Shown here: in pieces, positions 17,666 through 26,642 of the stretch
Numbering within the stretch: the stretch's first letter is position 1
Layout of the letters: each line of letters opens with the position of its first letter
Assembly (NCBI RefSeq): GCF_003416895.1
Contig: NZ_QVIO01000002.1
Location: forward strand, 1-64,000
DNA: 64,000 nt
Source of the DNA: Duganella sp. BJB476
GTDB lineage: Bacteria; Pseudomonadota; Gammaproteobacteria; Burkholderiales; Burkholderiaceae_D
Direction: 5' to 3'
Program-made: the position numbers and the translations under genes
The notes under the pieces: model-generated
Told to the model about the DNA's origin: nothing
What the model saw: the letters and a program-made list of their open reading frames with translations, nothing else
Database searches by the model: none

Positions 17666-18060
17666 TTTTTTGTGCGGGCACCGACGTTGATTTCGTTGAT
17701 GGCGGTATTGATGCCGCGCAGCAGGCTCACGCCCAACGAGGTGCGCGCCACGGACAGCAGATTGTCCTTGCTGAACTGGACCGGAACTTTTTCCTCGTCG
17801 ACAACGCCCTTCCAGTCGGTCATGAAGTTCATGATGCGGTCGACCGATACGGCCTTCCAGGCGTTGACGGATTCCTCGCTGCCGTCCTCGGCCGGCGCGG
17901 CGGCGCGCGACTCGGCGGCGATCGCGTCTTTGGCATCGTCGTCCAGCAGGTTGAAGGTGCCGGTGAATTCAAACTTGCGGAGTTTTCCGCCATCGTCCGG
18001 TACGTCGACGAAGACGGGCCAGGTGATTGACTTGGGCTTGCTGGATGGGATGATGAACAT
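17662..18060 (-). CDS. tail assembly chaperone (G-like), 132 aa
   Basis: Start set at 18060 (MFIIPSSKPKSITWPV) with GAGAGGAAA just upstream; the longer frame adds an unsupported N-terminus. It lies between the tail tube gene and the tape measure gene, the classical place for tail assembly chaperones. It ends in ARTKN with a slippery heptamer overlapping the last codons, so a fraction of ribosomes should continue into the next frame and make a longer fusion. Confidence 0.85.
   Translation of the reverse strand: MFIIPSSKPKSITWPVFVDVPDDGGKLRKFEFTGTFNLLDDDAKDAIAAESRAAAPAEDGSEESVNAWKAVSVDRIMNFMTDWKGVVDEEKVPVQFSKDNLLSVARTSLGVSLLRGINTAINEINVGARTKN
17665..17671 (-). promoter_or_regulatory. -1 programmed ribosomal frameshift site (A AAA AAC)
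   Basis: Read on the minus strand in the zero frame as xxA AAA AAC, followed at once by the TAG stop. This is a canonical X-XXY-YYZ slippery heptamer. Shifting back one base opens the DUF1799-like frame of 366 nt with no further stop. The arrangement matches the conserved G/GT frameshift of long-tailed phages. Confidence 0.85.
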
Positions 18061-18169
18061 GTGATTTCCTCTCGCGGGTGAATGAGTGCCCGTGCCAGCC
18101 GCCGCGCCCGCGAAGGCGACAGCGGCCGGCCGGTGCTGGGGTGGCTTGCGCCGAAACTTCAGGGGTGGA

Positions 18170-19330
18170 TTACTGGATGCAGATCGTGATTTCGTCGTTG
18201 CCAACGACAGGGATCAGGTCGGCCTTGGTGCCCAGCATCGTGATGCCATCCTTGTCGCTGTACGCCGGCGTGGTCAACTGCATCGCGGGAGCGTCGATCT
18301 TTACCTTGTTGCCGGCCGCCGTGCCGTGGGTCATGGAGAAGGCGCCCAGCGTCACGTTCTTGATCTGGGTCCACCAGTCTTTCGCGGCGACGGTGGTCGC
18401 CTCCTGGGTGATCGAGCCGGAAGGCTTGCGGTCGGTCAGAACGACGTTCTCGGAGCCGCCGACCAGCGAACGGAAGACGACCGTATTGGCGAGATCGAAC
18501 GAGAAGTCGCTCCCGACAGCGGCGGCATAGCCGGCGACGACCAGGCCCGAGGTGTTGGTATTGTTGATGGCCAGCGGCTGCTGGAATGCCGACAGCGTGA
18601 CGTTCGGCATGGTGACGTCGGTTGGCGTGAGGAACAGGCCGGTGAACGTGAAGCTGAACATCGGGACGCCCTGGGCCGACGCCTTGATAGCGACGGTGCC
18701 GCGCGCGCCCAACAGGATGTGGCGCACGGAGTCCACGTTGCAGTAGATGGCGATCGACTCGAACGCGGACGAGACCGGCTGGTAGACAACCTGCTTGGGA
18801 ATGTTGTAGACGCTGGTCACATCGGTCGGCGTGGCCCAGGCGGCGGTCATGGTGGCGGTCTTGGTCGAGCCAACGTAGGACTGGACCACGCCAGACTGCC
18901 CCGCCCCGGTGCCGCCAGTGATGTAGACGGTCATGCCAACATAGGTGCCGTCCGTCGCCGATGCGCCGGCCACGAACTGGATGGTGTTCGCGCCGCCGGC
19001 GGCGGCAGTGCCGGTGAGCGCCGTACCCAGCAGCGTCTCCGACAGCGCACACGCGCGCAGCAGCGGGCCATAGCCCGGCGCGGTGCCGGCGGTGCCGGAG
19101 CCGGCTACCTCAACGTCGAAGGATACCTTGGCGTAGATCGCTGCCAGCACGGACGGATTATTGCCGAGGTAGGCCTTGATGTTGTTGCGCTGGGCCAGGT
19201 TCATCTCCATCGGCGAGACGGTGATGTTGCTCATCAGGATGGCGTTGGAACCACCGGTGGGTACCGGGTCAACTCCATACGTGGTTTCGATCTTGGCCAG
19301 AATGGCGCGCTTGCGGAAAAGAAGGCTCAT
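18170..19330 (-). CDS. major tail tube protein, 386 aa
   Basis: Structural protein of the phage tail tube. The N-terminus (FRKRAILAKIETTYGVDPVP) is typical of tube proteins of this group. The mid part has an Ig-like inserted stretch rich in Gly/Thr, and the C-terminus ends in VVGNDEITICIQ. It lies between the tail-completion genes and the chaperones. Its start overlaps the preceding small gene by ATGA. Confidence 0.88.
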   Translation of the reverse strand: MSLLFRKRAILAKIETTYGVDPVPTGGSNAILMSNITVSPMEMNLAQRNNIKAYLGNNPSVLAAIYAKVSFDVEVAGSGTAGTAPGYGPLLRACALSETLLGTALTGTAAAGGANTIQFVAGASATDGTYVGMTVYITGGTGAGQSGVVQSYVGSTKTATMTAAWATPTDVTSVYNIPKQVVYQPVSSAFESIAIYCNVDSVRHILLGARGTVAIKASAQGVPMFSFTFTGLFLTPTDVTMPNVTLSAFQQPLAINNTNTSGLVVAGYAAAVGSDFSFDLANTVVFRSLVGGSENVVLTDRKPSGSITQEATTVAAKDWWTQIKNVTLGAFSMTHGTAAGNKVKIDAPAMQLTTPAYSDKDGITMLGTKADLIPVVGNDEITICIQ

Positions 19331-19545
19331 GTTTTCTCCGGGGTTGGATTGGATTGGTCATCCGGAGTGGCCGGGCTGACGGACGTAAAAAAACCCGCCG
19401 GAGCGGGTTGGTCTGGTGCTGCTGGTTCGTCGGGCGGCGCCGGCGCGCGCGCGGGCGGCGCGTCCTCGGTGCGCTGGATCAGTTTGCGCTGGCCGTCTTC
19501 GTCAATGGCGTAACTGCCGCCCTGCCCTGCATATTCGTTTTCCAT
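19327..19545 (-). CDS. small proline-rich hypothetical protein, 72 aa
   Basis: Start at ATG 19545 with GGAG suitably upstream, overlapping the previous stop (TGATG) and the tail tube start (ATGA). The gene is therefore well embedded in the operon, yet the sequence is proline-rich and low in complexity, and residues 45-55 (QPAPAGFFTS) are encoded by a perfect copy of a terminator hairpin. It may be a small structural accessory or a gene that formed around an inserted hairpin. Confidence 0.55.
   Translation of the reverse strand: MENEYAGQGGSYAIDEDGQRKLIQRTEDAPPARAPAPPDEPAAPDQPAPAGFFTSVSPATPDDQSNPTPEKT
19387..19409 (-). terminator. terminator-like hairpin inside a coding region
   Basis: Identical to 9377-9399: stem AACCCGC, loop TCCG, stem GCGGGTT and a T-run on the minus strand. 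Here it lies within the 72-aa gene upstream of the tail tube gene, so it could attenuate late transcription or may simply be a dispersed repeat. Confidence 0.55.
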
Positions 19546-19952
19546 CAAACAACTCCTTCAAGTGCGCGGTATTTCACAAGGTAGGTGGCCTGCGTGATGC
19601 CGGCCGCTGGGTTTTCAACATCGATGGCCCGATTGACCTGACCGATCGAGATATCGATGGCCAGGCCGCCAAGCGTGCGGTCGACGTACAGCGCCGCGTG
19701 CGCGGCGGCGCGGGTGGGCTCAGGCGCCAACTTCGGCACCGGGCCGTCGGCGCCGATCATCAGCGTCACGGTTAAGTCCCAATACACCATCGATCCGACG
19801 ACCGGCTGGCAGATTTCATCGCCACAGTCGACCACGATGCACGGCTTGGTTTCGAAGCTGAACAGCGCCTCGGTATCCTCTCGCACCGAGATGCCGGCGC
19901 CGGTCAGCGTCGCGGCGATTGCAGCAACGATGCTCTGTGTCTTGGTCGTCAT
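19545..19952 (-). CDS. tail completion/terminator-like protein, 135 aa
   Basis: Located where siphoviruses encode tail terminator proteins, just before the tail tube gene. The sequence is alpha/beta with an N-terminal helix (IVAAIAATLTGAGISV) and a strand-rich core (CIVVDCGDEICQPVVGSMVY). It overlaps both neighbours by 4-5 nt. No precise family is named; the role is inferred from order and size. Confidence 0.7.
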   Translation of the reverse strand: MTTKTQSIVAAIAATLTGAGISVREDTEALFSFETKPCIVVDCGDEICQPVVGSMVYWDLTVTLMIGADGPVPKLAPEPTRAAAHAALYVDRTLGGLAIDISIGQVNRAIDVENPAAGITQATYLVKYRALEGVV

Positions 19953-20347
19953 GCGGGATCTCGATAGTGGATGCGGAACGTGCAGTGGTTGAAGTAGGTC
20001 TTCGTCGGGGGGTCGTACATGTCGACGTCATCGGTGTAGAACGTGTCGTCCACATAGACACCGCCGACCGTCTGCTGCCGCTGGCGGTCCATGGCGGCGC
20101 GCACCTGCTGGACGATCGCCGCAGCGTCGTTACGCGTTTTCGCCCAGCTGGAAATCTGGAATATCGCCGTCATCAGCGGCGGGTCGGCCACCGCGCCACG
20201 CGCGCTGGACCCGCTCATCTTCTGGTATGTGATGGCCGGAAGCGTCGGGCTGTCAGGCATGACATCTGGGGATATCCGCTGGCCGACGAGCGCAGTCAGG
20301 CCGGTCGCCCGCTTGAGCAGGCCAACTACAGCGAGGTGTCCGTTCAT
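19949..20347 (-). CDS. DUF3168-type tail completion protein, 132 aa
   Basis: The pattern of the DUF3168 head-tail joining/tail completion family is visible: LPAITYQKMSG, an internal IFQISSWAKTRNDAAAIVQQ helix and a final strand FNHCTFRIHYRD. It overlaps neighbours by ATGA at both ends. It would act at the head-proximal end of the tail. Confidence 0.8.
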   Translation of the reverse strand: MNGHLAVVGLLKRATGLTALVGQRISPDVMPDSPTLPAITYQKMSGSSARGAVADPPLMTAIFQISSWAKTRNDAAAIVQQVRAAMDRQRQQTVGGVYVDDTFYTDDVDMYDPPTKTYFNHCTFRIHYRDPA

Positions 20348-20853
20348 CCAGCAATCCCTGCAAAGTTGTTGCGCACCGTTTCAACCAGCGTATCGAGCGC
20401 CTGCTGCCCTTTTTCGGCCGCCGCCGGCGCCATATACGGGTGCGCTGGCGTGTTGGACTCGGAAACTTGGCGCTGATAGGCCTTGAACCGGCGCGTGCCG
20501 AATAGGGCGTCGTGCATCTTGCGGTTGATATGGCCCTTCTCAACCCAAAGCGCGTAATACGGTGAGTCCGGGCCGAATTTCTTCACCTGTGCGGTTGTCA
20601 GCGTGCCGGCCACCACGTTGAAGACAACGCGATCGGGCGTGCCGCGCCGCTGCACCGTGCGAATCGACGCTTTCAGGGCGCCGGTCAGCTGATCTTCGGG
20701 CGAGACAGGAACCAGATTCGCCTTCGCCTGGTCCTTGATGATGTTGGCGGCCTGGCGCAGGCCGGCGGCCAGCGCGTTCTTGGCCAGACGCGGCGTGATG
20801 GCGTTCAGCGATGCGGCCAAGGCCTCCAGACCTGTGACGACGAGATCAGCCAT
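20344..20853 (-). CDS. HK97 gp10 family head-tail protein, 169 aa
   Basis: The HK97-gp10-like core is present: an N-terminal helix pair (LEALAASLNAITPRLAKNAL), then GALKASIRTVQ, YYALWVEKGHINRKM and PAHPYMAPAAAEKGQQ, in family order. Gp10-type proteins join heads to tails. It overlaps its upstream neighbour by 8 nt. Confidence 0.88.
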   Translation of the reverse strand: MADLVVTGLEALAASLNAITPRLAKNALAAGLRQAANIIKDQAKANLVPVSPEDQLTGALKASIRTVQRRGTPDRVVFNVVAGTLTTAQVKKFGPDSPYYALWVEKGHINRKMHDALFGTRRFKAYQRQVSESNTPAHPYMAPAAAEKGQQALDTLVETVRNNFAGIAG

Positions 20854-21187
20854 CGTTCATGCCCTCCAGACACGTCAATTCGATAGTGCGATGCTGCTCG
20901 TCGATATCGCGCGCCGAAGAGATGTTGAAAACTCGAGTGCCGTATAAGCAGCGCATCGCGGCCATGGCTTTCGGGTTGGCGAATTGCACCTGATACCGGA
21001 TCTGGATTACGTGGCTTATCTCGGTGTTGACTGCCGCCGCCGCTAAAATTTCACGTCCACTCAAGGGTTGTATGTCCGCCCAAATTGTGGCGACATTCGA
21101 CCAGGTCATGACCTGCCCGTTCAGCACGTCAACGCCGGTATCGCGTGACTGAATCGTCAAGCGATGGCGCAAATTTCCGGCACGCAT
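20846..21187 (-). CDS. head-tail adaptor (head closure) protein, 113 aa
   Basis: Head closure protein of the SPP1 gp16/HK97 gp9 group: GNLRHRLTIQSRD at the N-terminus, then VATIWADIQPLSGREIL and a C-terminal strand ending RTIELTCLE. Size and position between connector and gp10-like gene agree. Confidence 0.88.
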   Translation of the reverse strand: MRAGNLRHRLTIQSRDTGVDVLNGQVMTWSNVATIWADIQPLSGREILAAAAVNTEISHVIQIRYQVQFANPKAMAAMRCLYGTRVFNISSARDIDEQHRTIELTCLEGMNDG

Positions 21188-22035
21188 CAGTACACACTCG
21201 GCAGGTATGGATCTAGCAGGCCATCGACGTATGGCAGCAGCTCAACCTTGCCGCGATTGAGGATGGCCACCTCTTCGCGGTTCTCATACAACGAGCCAAC
21301 GCGCAACAGCATCCAGCTACGGATGCCTTCCGGCACCACGCCGATGAAGTTGCGGCCAGACCCATCGTCGGTGAACGTGATGGCAGAACCGGCTAGGTCG
21401 GTCAGGGTATAGGCGCCATTCACGGCGGTGGCCACCAGATAGGTGCTGTCGCCATCCAATGGGCTCGGCAGCGCGCCACCGCTGTTGTAGACGCGCACGC
21501 GCGCGCCCACCAGCCACACCACCGGGCCTGAAACCTTGAGGTGGGTAGTGTCGCTCGCATGCGCTACCGTCATCGGTGACGCATAGCCGGCATCGTAGGT
21601 CACCAACACCGAACCGATTTGCGGCAGCGGAATCGGCCAGATCTTGCCGAAGCACGGCGTGATAATGGCCGGCTCCATGGCCGAATTCACGACATAATCG
21701 GCCGGTGGCATCGTCTGCAACACGCCGGCCATGTCGATGTACTGAATCGAGACGACGTCGACCACCGGCGAGCGCGGCAACTGGATGGCGTAGCCTGGAA
21801 GATTGACGGCGTTGGGCAGCGCTGGGTAGGCGCCACAAGGAAACCGGTCCAGCACAAGCTGGAATCGAGCGTGCAGCAGCTGGCGGCGAGTCTTCGACTC
21901 AACCGCTTGGCGCGCGGCCACGATCAGCGACTTGATCTTGCTGTCGTCGGCGAAATCATCTACACGGCGGTCGTTCTTCGCCTCGATGAGATGAATCGGT
22001 TCGCCAGACGGTTGGATCAAGCAGATTTCGGGCAT
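21187..22035 (-). CDS. gp6-like head-tail connector, 282 aa
   Basis: Connector of the HK97 gp6/phiE125 gp8 type: an N-terminal helical part (DDSKIKSLIVAARQAVESKT), RSPVVDVVSIQYID in the middle and a C-terminal helix that would pack under the portal. A beta-rich insertion (about residues 160-240) makes it longer than the shortest family members. It shares one base with the next gene. Confidence 0.85.
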   Translation of the reverse strand: MPEICLIQPSGEPIHLIEAKNDRRVDDFADDSKIKSLIVAARQAVESKTRRQLLHARFQLVLDRFPCGAYPALPNAVNLPGYAIQLPRSPVVDVVSIQYIDMAGVLQTMPPADYVVNSAMEPAIITPCFGKIWPIPLPQIGSVLVTYDAGYASPMTVAHASDTTHLKVSGPVVWLVGARVRVYNSGGALPSPLDGDSTYLVATAVNGAYTLTDLAGSAITFTDDGSGRNFIGVVPEGIRSWMLLRVGSLYENREEVAILNRGKVELLPYVDGLLDPYLPSVY

Positions 22036-22081
22036 TTTTTATATCCTGGAGGTGCGCCCGGCCGGAGCCGGGCGCGTGTTG

Positions 22082-22528
22082 TTACACCAACTGAGCGACG
22101 GCAGCCTGGTTCAGCGCGGAGGCGGGCAGGAAGCGCGCGTTGTTGCCGATCAGTGCAGCATTGAAGATCGAGGCGGCCGTACCGACGGTGACCGACAGGG
22201 CCACGTAGGTGAAACCATTGTTGACGTCCAGGTCTTCCCCGCGGACCTCGATCATGGCCTGCTTGTTGTCGCCGGTGGCTTTGACGATTTGGGTGATCGC
22301 CTTGCCGGTGATGTCCTTGGCGCCAGTTCCCGACGAATCGGTAGCCTGGCGCAGCTTGGCATCGATGGTTGCCGATGCGCCAAGCACGCCGGTCTGGATC
22401 AGGGCAGCGATGGAATGGAAGTTCGCCATCGAAACCCAGCCGGAAACAACAGTGCTTGCGGCAACGCTGGCAGGGTCCAAGGTCGCCAGGATGGCGACGC
22501 GCTCGTTAAACTTGGTGTTCGGATTCAT
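22082..22528 (-). CDS. phage structural protein next to capsid gene, 148 aa
   Basis: No precise family. It is alanine/valine-rich with the pattern VSMANFHSIAALIQTGVLGA, and FTYVALSVTVGTAASIFNAA near the end, seen in small virion proteins encoded between capsid and connector genes in HK97-type siphoviruses. A decoration or minor head role is inferred from position. Confidence 0.65.
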   Translation of the reverse strand: MNPNTKFNERVAILATLDPASVAASTVVSGWVSMANFHSIAALIQTGVLGASATIDAKLRQATDSSGTGAKDITGKAITQIVKATGDNKQAMIEVRGEDLDVNNGFTYVALSVTVGTAASIFNAALIGNNARFLPASALNQAAVAQLV

Positions 22529-22582
22529 GTCTATTCCTTGTGGAGTTGGATGCGAACGGGCAGCACTGCCGCCCGGTTACAA

Positions 22583-23881
22583 TTAGCGGGCGCCCAGGGT
22601 GACGAAGTAGCTCCGGGTATTGGTGCTCTTACCGGTAGGCGGGGTGATCGGCGCGCCCATGATCGGCTGACCGTCCATGCGGAAAATGAAGCGGAAGGCG
22701 GTCGCGTTGGCGTCGAAGAACAGGTGCATCGACGTATCGGTCTGGATGCCACCGGCCTTGGTGATGGTGCGGTAGCCGGACAGCGCGATCAGAGACAGGT
22801 CGGACTGCGCGCTGAAAGCGGCAGCATGCTCCGACAGGATCACTGGGCGACCGTTCAGCGTGCCGTCGTAGGCCTCGCGCAGGCCGGTACCAGGTGGCAG
22901 GAAGATCGGCAGATTTCCGATGGTCATGCCTTCCAAGGCCGGCAGGATGTCGGGGTTTCCGATCCAGATCGCATTCTTCAGCTCGCCAGTCTTCAGGCGG
23001 CTGCGCATCTTGGAGATGTTCGGCTGCAACAGCGTGCCGGTGCCCTGGCCGGTTTCCTTTGCCACCACAACCAGCGAGTTGCTGTTCATACAGCCGTAAG
23101 GCTGTCCGCCGCCGGTGCCGAACAAGATCGACTCGTTCGCTTTCCACATGATGTGGTCGCTGGCCAGCGGCGACAGATAGCTGCCGAGAGCGGGAGCATC
23201 ATCCATCAGCTCGTTGGTGACCGGGATCAGCACCATCAGTTCTTTCAGGCGCAGCATTTCAGTGCCCAGCGCCATCTTGCTCTGGTTGCCGGCGGTCGCT
23301 TCGCCCTTCCAGTAAGCCTGGACGCCAGCGCCGCCCCAAGGGGTGGTTTCATCCTTCGGGAACACCATCGAGTTACCGGAAACTTCGGTGTTCGCGGTCA
23401 TCGGGATCAGCGAGCCCTCGCCGAGCGAAAGGCGCCAGATCTCTTTCGAGAACTCGGCGGGGATCAGGAAGCCGCCATCGGCGCCCGTGCCTTCGTTGCC
23501 GAAGGTGGTCGGTGCGGCAGCGCCGATCAGCAGGCGTCGGTCGACGGCCTGGCCTGTGGATGCAGCCAGAGCCGCGCCGCGCACCGCCTTGAAGAACTCG
23601 CCGGCGGACTTGAAGCCGGCCTTCGGATCGGAAGACGCGTTGTCGGTCACGCTGATGCGCGCATTGTCCGCGATTTGCACGCCGTCCGACACGTCGGCAG
23701 CTGCCAGCTCCTGGGCGCGCGCGATACGGGCATCGTAGCCGGATGCCTCGGACATCGCCGCGTCATACGCCGCTTGCTCGTCAGCATTCAGGTCGCGGTC
23801 AGCCGCGGCCGCTACGTCGTTGATGCCCTTGGCCTTAGCAACCGCAGCCGCTTTTTTCTGTTGCAGGATACGAATGGTCAT
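22583..23881 (-). CDS. HK97-fold major capsid protein, 432 aa
   Basis: Start placed at 23881 (MTIRILQQKKAAAVAKAKG); the upstream in-frame extension is poor in conserved features. Residues 1 to about 110 form the coiled-coil delta domain that acts as scaffold and is cleaved by the protease encoded upstream. The rest shows the HK97 fold, with FKSAGEFFKAVRG, IPVTNELMDDAPALGSYLS and the C-terminal DANATAFRFIFRMDGQPI. Order protease-capsid-connector is standard. Confidence 0.93.
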   Translation of the reverse strand: MTIRILQQKKAAAVAKAKGINDVAAAADRDLNADEQAAYDAAMSEASGYDARIARAQELAAADVSDGVQIADNARISVTDNASSDPKAGFKSAGEFFKAVRGAALAASTGQAVDRRLLIGAAAPTTFGNEGTGADGGFLIPAEFSKEIWRLSLGEGSLIPMTANTEVSGNSMVFPKDETTPWGGAGVQAYWKGEATAGNQSKMALGTEMLRLKELMVLIPVTNELMDDAPALGSYLSPLASDHIMWKANESILFGTGGGQPYGCMNSNSLVVVAKETGQGTGTLLQPNISKMRSRLKTGELKNAIWIGNPDILPALEGMTIGNLPIFLPPGTGLREAYDGTLNGRPVILSEHAAAFSAQSDLSLIALSGYRTITKAGGIQTDTSMHLFFDANATAFRFIFRMDGQPIMGAPITPPTGKSTNTRSYFVTLGAR

Positions 23882-24027
23882 GGTTTTCTTTCTCAGAAAT
23901 GAAAAAACCCGCTCGGTGGCGGGTCCTGGGTTGCTGCTGGGTTGCACAAATCGACCGATGGGCCGGGACGCCGCCGATCGATGGACCGGCAGCGGCGGGC
24001 CTGTGCTGGCCCAAAAAAGGTAGGAAA

Positions 24028-25059
24028 TTAGAGGCCGGCCAACTCCAGTGCGCGCCGGCGTGCCGCGGCGCGGGCGGCATGTGCTGCTGGCGCGCCGGAA
24101 GGCGCAACAGGATCATCGGCAGCTACCGGCGCGGCCGGGGCTTGAATCTCAGCCGCAACCGGCAACGCCACATCGTCAGCGCGCGCGCCAGCGGTGCCCT
24201 TGATCGCTTTCTGCATTTTCTTGATGACGTCGTCCATGGTGCAGATTCCGTCGACCATGCCGGCGGCCAGCGCATCGGCGGCCAATAGGCAACGTCCCTG
24301 CCCCATTCCGTCGCGAACCGACGCCACCGGCGCGCCGCGGCCCTTGGCCACTGCCGAGGTGAACGACTGATAGTAGGAATTGACCTGACTTTGCAGGAAG
24401 CTAAGCGCCTCGTCATCAAGCGGGCCCAGGCTGTTTCCCTCGACCTTGTACTTGCCGGCCGAGATGTAATTGACCTTGTAGCCCTCGGCATCCAGCGCGG
24501 CCGACTCGTCGACGTGCTGCATGTAGACGCCAATGCTGCCGGCCTGGCCACCGGGCGTGATGAACAGCTGCTCGCACTGGCTGCCAGTCCAGTAGGCGGC
24601 CGAGGCGCACAGCGAGTTCACGAAGCCGTAGATCGGCTTGGTGCCGCGTGCGCTCATGATTTCTGCCGCCAGCTCGGCGGTGCCAAATACCGAGCCGCCA
24701 GGCGAGTCGATGTCGATGATGATGCCGCTAATCGAGTCGTCGGCCAGCGCAGCGCGCAACGATTGGGTGAAAGCTTGCGTCGACGTGCCGCCGGCGCCAG
24801 AGATATCATCGACCATCGATGCGCGCTGGCTCATGACGCCATAGAGCGACAACACGGCAATGCCGCCGCCGACATTCGCTGTCGCCTTGGCGCGGGCGCC
24901 GCGCGCGGCCTGCGCCGCCTCGACTTCAGCCATGACTTCAGGCGAGGCCGGCTGTCCGGCGGACCACCGGCGCAATACGCCAGACATGGTTGCCAGGTAG
25001 TTCTGGTCCAGCGCCCAAGGCTGCGAAGCCAGGGCGGAAAGAATGAGGGAGCCGCGCAT
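24028..25059 (-). CDS. S49-family prohead protease, 343 aa
   Basis: ClpP-fold serine protease of the SppA/S49 type that matures phage heads. The conserved strand IIIDIDSPGGSVFGTAELA is at about residues 115-133. The catalytic Ser lies in NSLCASAAYW, followed by the family's AGSIGVYM, and the catalytic Lys lies in SAGKYKVEGNSLGPL. It sits between portal and capsid genes as in HK97-type phages. Confidence 0.92.
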   Translation of the reverse strand: MRGSLILSALASQPWALDQNYLATMSGVLRRWSAGQPASPEVMAEVEAAQAARGARAKATANVGGGIAVLSLYGVMSQRASMVDDISGAGGTSTQAFTQSLRAALADDSISGIIIDIDSPGGSVFGTAELAAEIMSARGTKPIYGFVNSLCASAAYWTGSQCEQLFITPGGQAGSIGVYMQHVDESAALDAEGYKVNYISAGKYKVEGNSLGPLDDEALSFLQSQVNSYYQSFTSAVAKGRGAPVASVRDGMGQGRCLLAADALAAGMVDGICTMDDVIKKMQKAIKGTAGARADDVALPVAAEIQAPAAPVAADDPVAPSGAPAAHAARAAARRRALELAGL

Positions 25060-25061
25060 AT

Positions 25062-26642
25062 TTATCCTTTGAGTGCGAGTCGTTCGAGTTTGCAGCGGGC
25101 GATTTCTGCCAATTCATCACTGCTGACCGCGCAGACAATTGCGATTTGCTCATCGCAATATGCCTTCACGCTTTCCATGCTCACGCCAAGCGCCGCTGAA
25201 ACGAATGGGGCATGTGCGGCATAGGCGCGCGCCAGCGCATCCGGTCCGCCGGAGCTGTAGGCCTTGGTGGCGATCTCCACCTCGCGGCGCGCGATGCGTT
25301 CGGCGGCGGCGCCGGCCAGCGCGAGCAGTCGGTCATCCGGAAATGAAAAACCCGCCGAAGCGGGTTTCTTTGATTTACTATCCTCCGGCGGATTATCCGA
25401 CGGCGCGTTGGGATTCGCGTTGGCCGGGAGCTCATCGTCGTCCAGTACATTCGTGTCTTCCTCTTCAGCGGCGCTGTCGGCGATCATGTTCAGCGGGCGC
25501 AGCGGCTCATCCAACCCATCAAGAGGGTTATCTCCCTCCATCAGGCGCGCCTCGTTGCGCGTCATCGAACCATTCATGATCCGGGTATTGATATAGATGC
25601 CGCGCGCTGCGGAGTCGCCGCGCAGCAAGGAGATGGTTGGGAATTCGACCTGCAACGTATCGTCGTCCGGGTCAAGGAAGTTGTACCGAATCGCTTCTTC
25701 CCAGCACACGAGCCAGGGCGTCAACGAGTGGATGACAAAATCGATGCTCTGCTGCTCGATGTTGGAGAAGGTTGCCTTTTCCAGGTCACCTATCATATGG
25801 GGCGGCACACCGAAGAGCCGCGCAATATCCGATATGGAATATTTCCGGTACTCGATAAACTGAGCATCCCCGTTCTTGATCGGCACACCCGGATGGAATT
25901 TCAGGCCGTATTCGAGTACCGCTATCTTCCCCTTGTTCTTTCCGCCCTGCTGCTCTTGCCATGATTCCGACCACAGACGGCGAGCCTCTGTGTCTTTAAA
26001 GTTCCCGGGGTGCTCGATCCAGCCACCTGTCGGCGAGGCGTCATTCTGGAAATATCGCGTGCCGTAGTTCTGCGCGGCGATAGCGCCAGCCAAGGCGTTG
26101 CGGGCCAACTGGATAGGGCTATATCCAAGGATTCCATCCCCGGAAATACCCTTCAAGTGAAACATATCCTGCCGCGCTACCGGCGTTGTGGTTCCATCAT
26201 TGTTCTGGATGCGGTAGCGCCAGTTGGTATCGCCCAGCAGCTCAATAGTCACGCGGTCGGGATGGATCGGGATCAGGTCGGTGACTTCGCCACGGCCATT
26301 GCCGAAGATGCGCGCAAAGGCGTTTCCGCGCAGAGTGAGGTGGCCTTGCATCATCGCCCGGAATTCCGCCGGGTTCTGAAAGTCGTTTGGACGCTTGGCG
26401 AACAGCTTATAGAGCCAATGCTTGGTAATTTTTTTCTTTCCGCCGTTGTCCATTTGTTCATAAAGAACGAACGGGAGCGTCATAACCGCATTCGCGAGCA
26501 CGCGCACGCAGCCATAGACTGCGGTCAGCTGCAGGGAAGAGTCGGCCGTCACATTCATACCGTTGAACGGCACTGGATTGAACCAGAAGCCGCCCCATGG
26601 CGAGCGATCGCCGCTGTCGGCGCTGGGTGCGGATAGGAACAT
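25062..26642 (-). CDS. HK97 family portal protein, 526 aa
   Basis: Portal ring subunit at the DNA entry vertex. Typical segments are the AVYGCVRVLANAVMTLPFVL helix, PNDFQNPAEFRAMMQGHLTL and MTRNEARLMEGDNPLDG. The conserved portal domain ends near residue 380. The C-terminal 140 residues are an acidic and alanine-rich extension that includes KKPASAGFSF, encoded by a terminator-like hairpin repeat near 25350. It starts directly after a small membrane gene. Confidence 0.93.
   Translation of the reverse strand: MFLSAPSADSGDRSPWGGFWFNPVPFNGMNVTADSSLQLTAVYGCVRVLANAVMTLPFVLYEQMDNGGKKKITKHWLYKLFAKRPNDFQNPAEFRAMMQGHLTLRGNAFARIFGNGRGEVTDLIPIHPDRVTIELLGDTNWRYRIQNNDGTTTPVARQDMFHLKGISGDGILGYSPIQLARNALAGAIAAQNYGTRYFQNDASPTGGWIEHPGNFKDTEARRLWSESWQEQQGGKNKGKIAVLEYGLKFHPGVPIKNGDAQFIEYRKYSISDIARLFGVPPHMIGDLEKATFSNIEQQSIDFVIHSLTPWLVCWEEAIRYNFLDPDDDTLQVEFPTISLLRGDSAARGIYINTRIMNGSMTRNEARLMEGDNPLDGLDEPLRPLNMIADSAAEEEDTNVLDDDELPANANPNAPSDNPPEDSKSKKPASAGFSFPDDRLLALAGAAAERIARREVEIATKAYSSGGPDALARAYAAHAPFVSAALGVSMESVKAYCDEQIAIVCAVSSDELAEIARCKLERLALKG

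Noticed and set aside
22052..23902. 616-aa plus-strand open frame opposite the capsid gene
   Set aside because: Shadow of the capsid and neighbouring genes; arises from codon bias, no recognisable domain.
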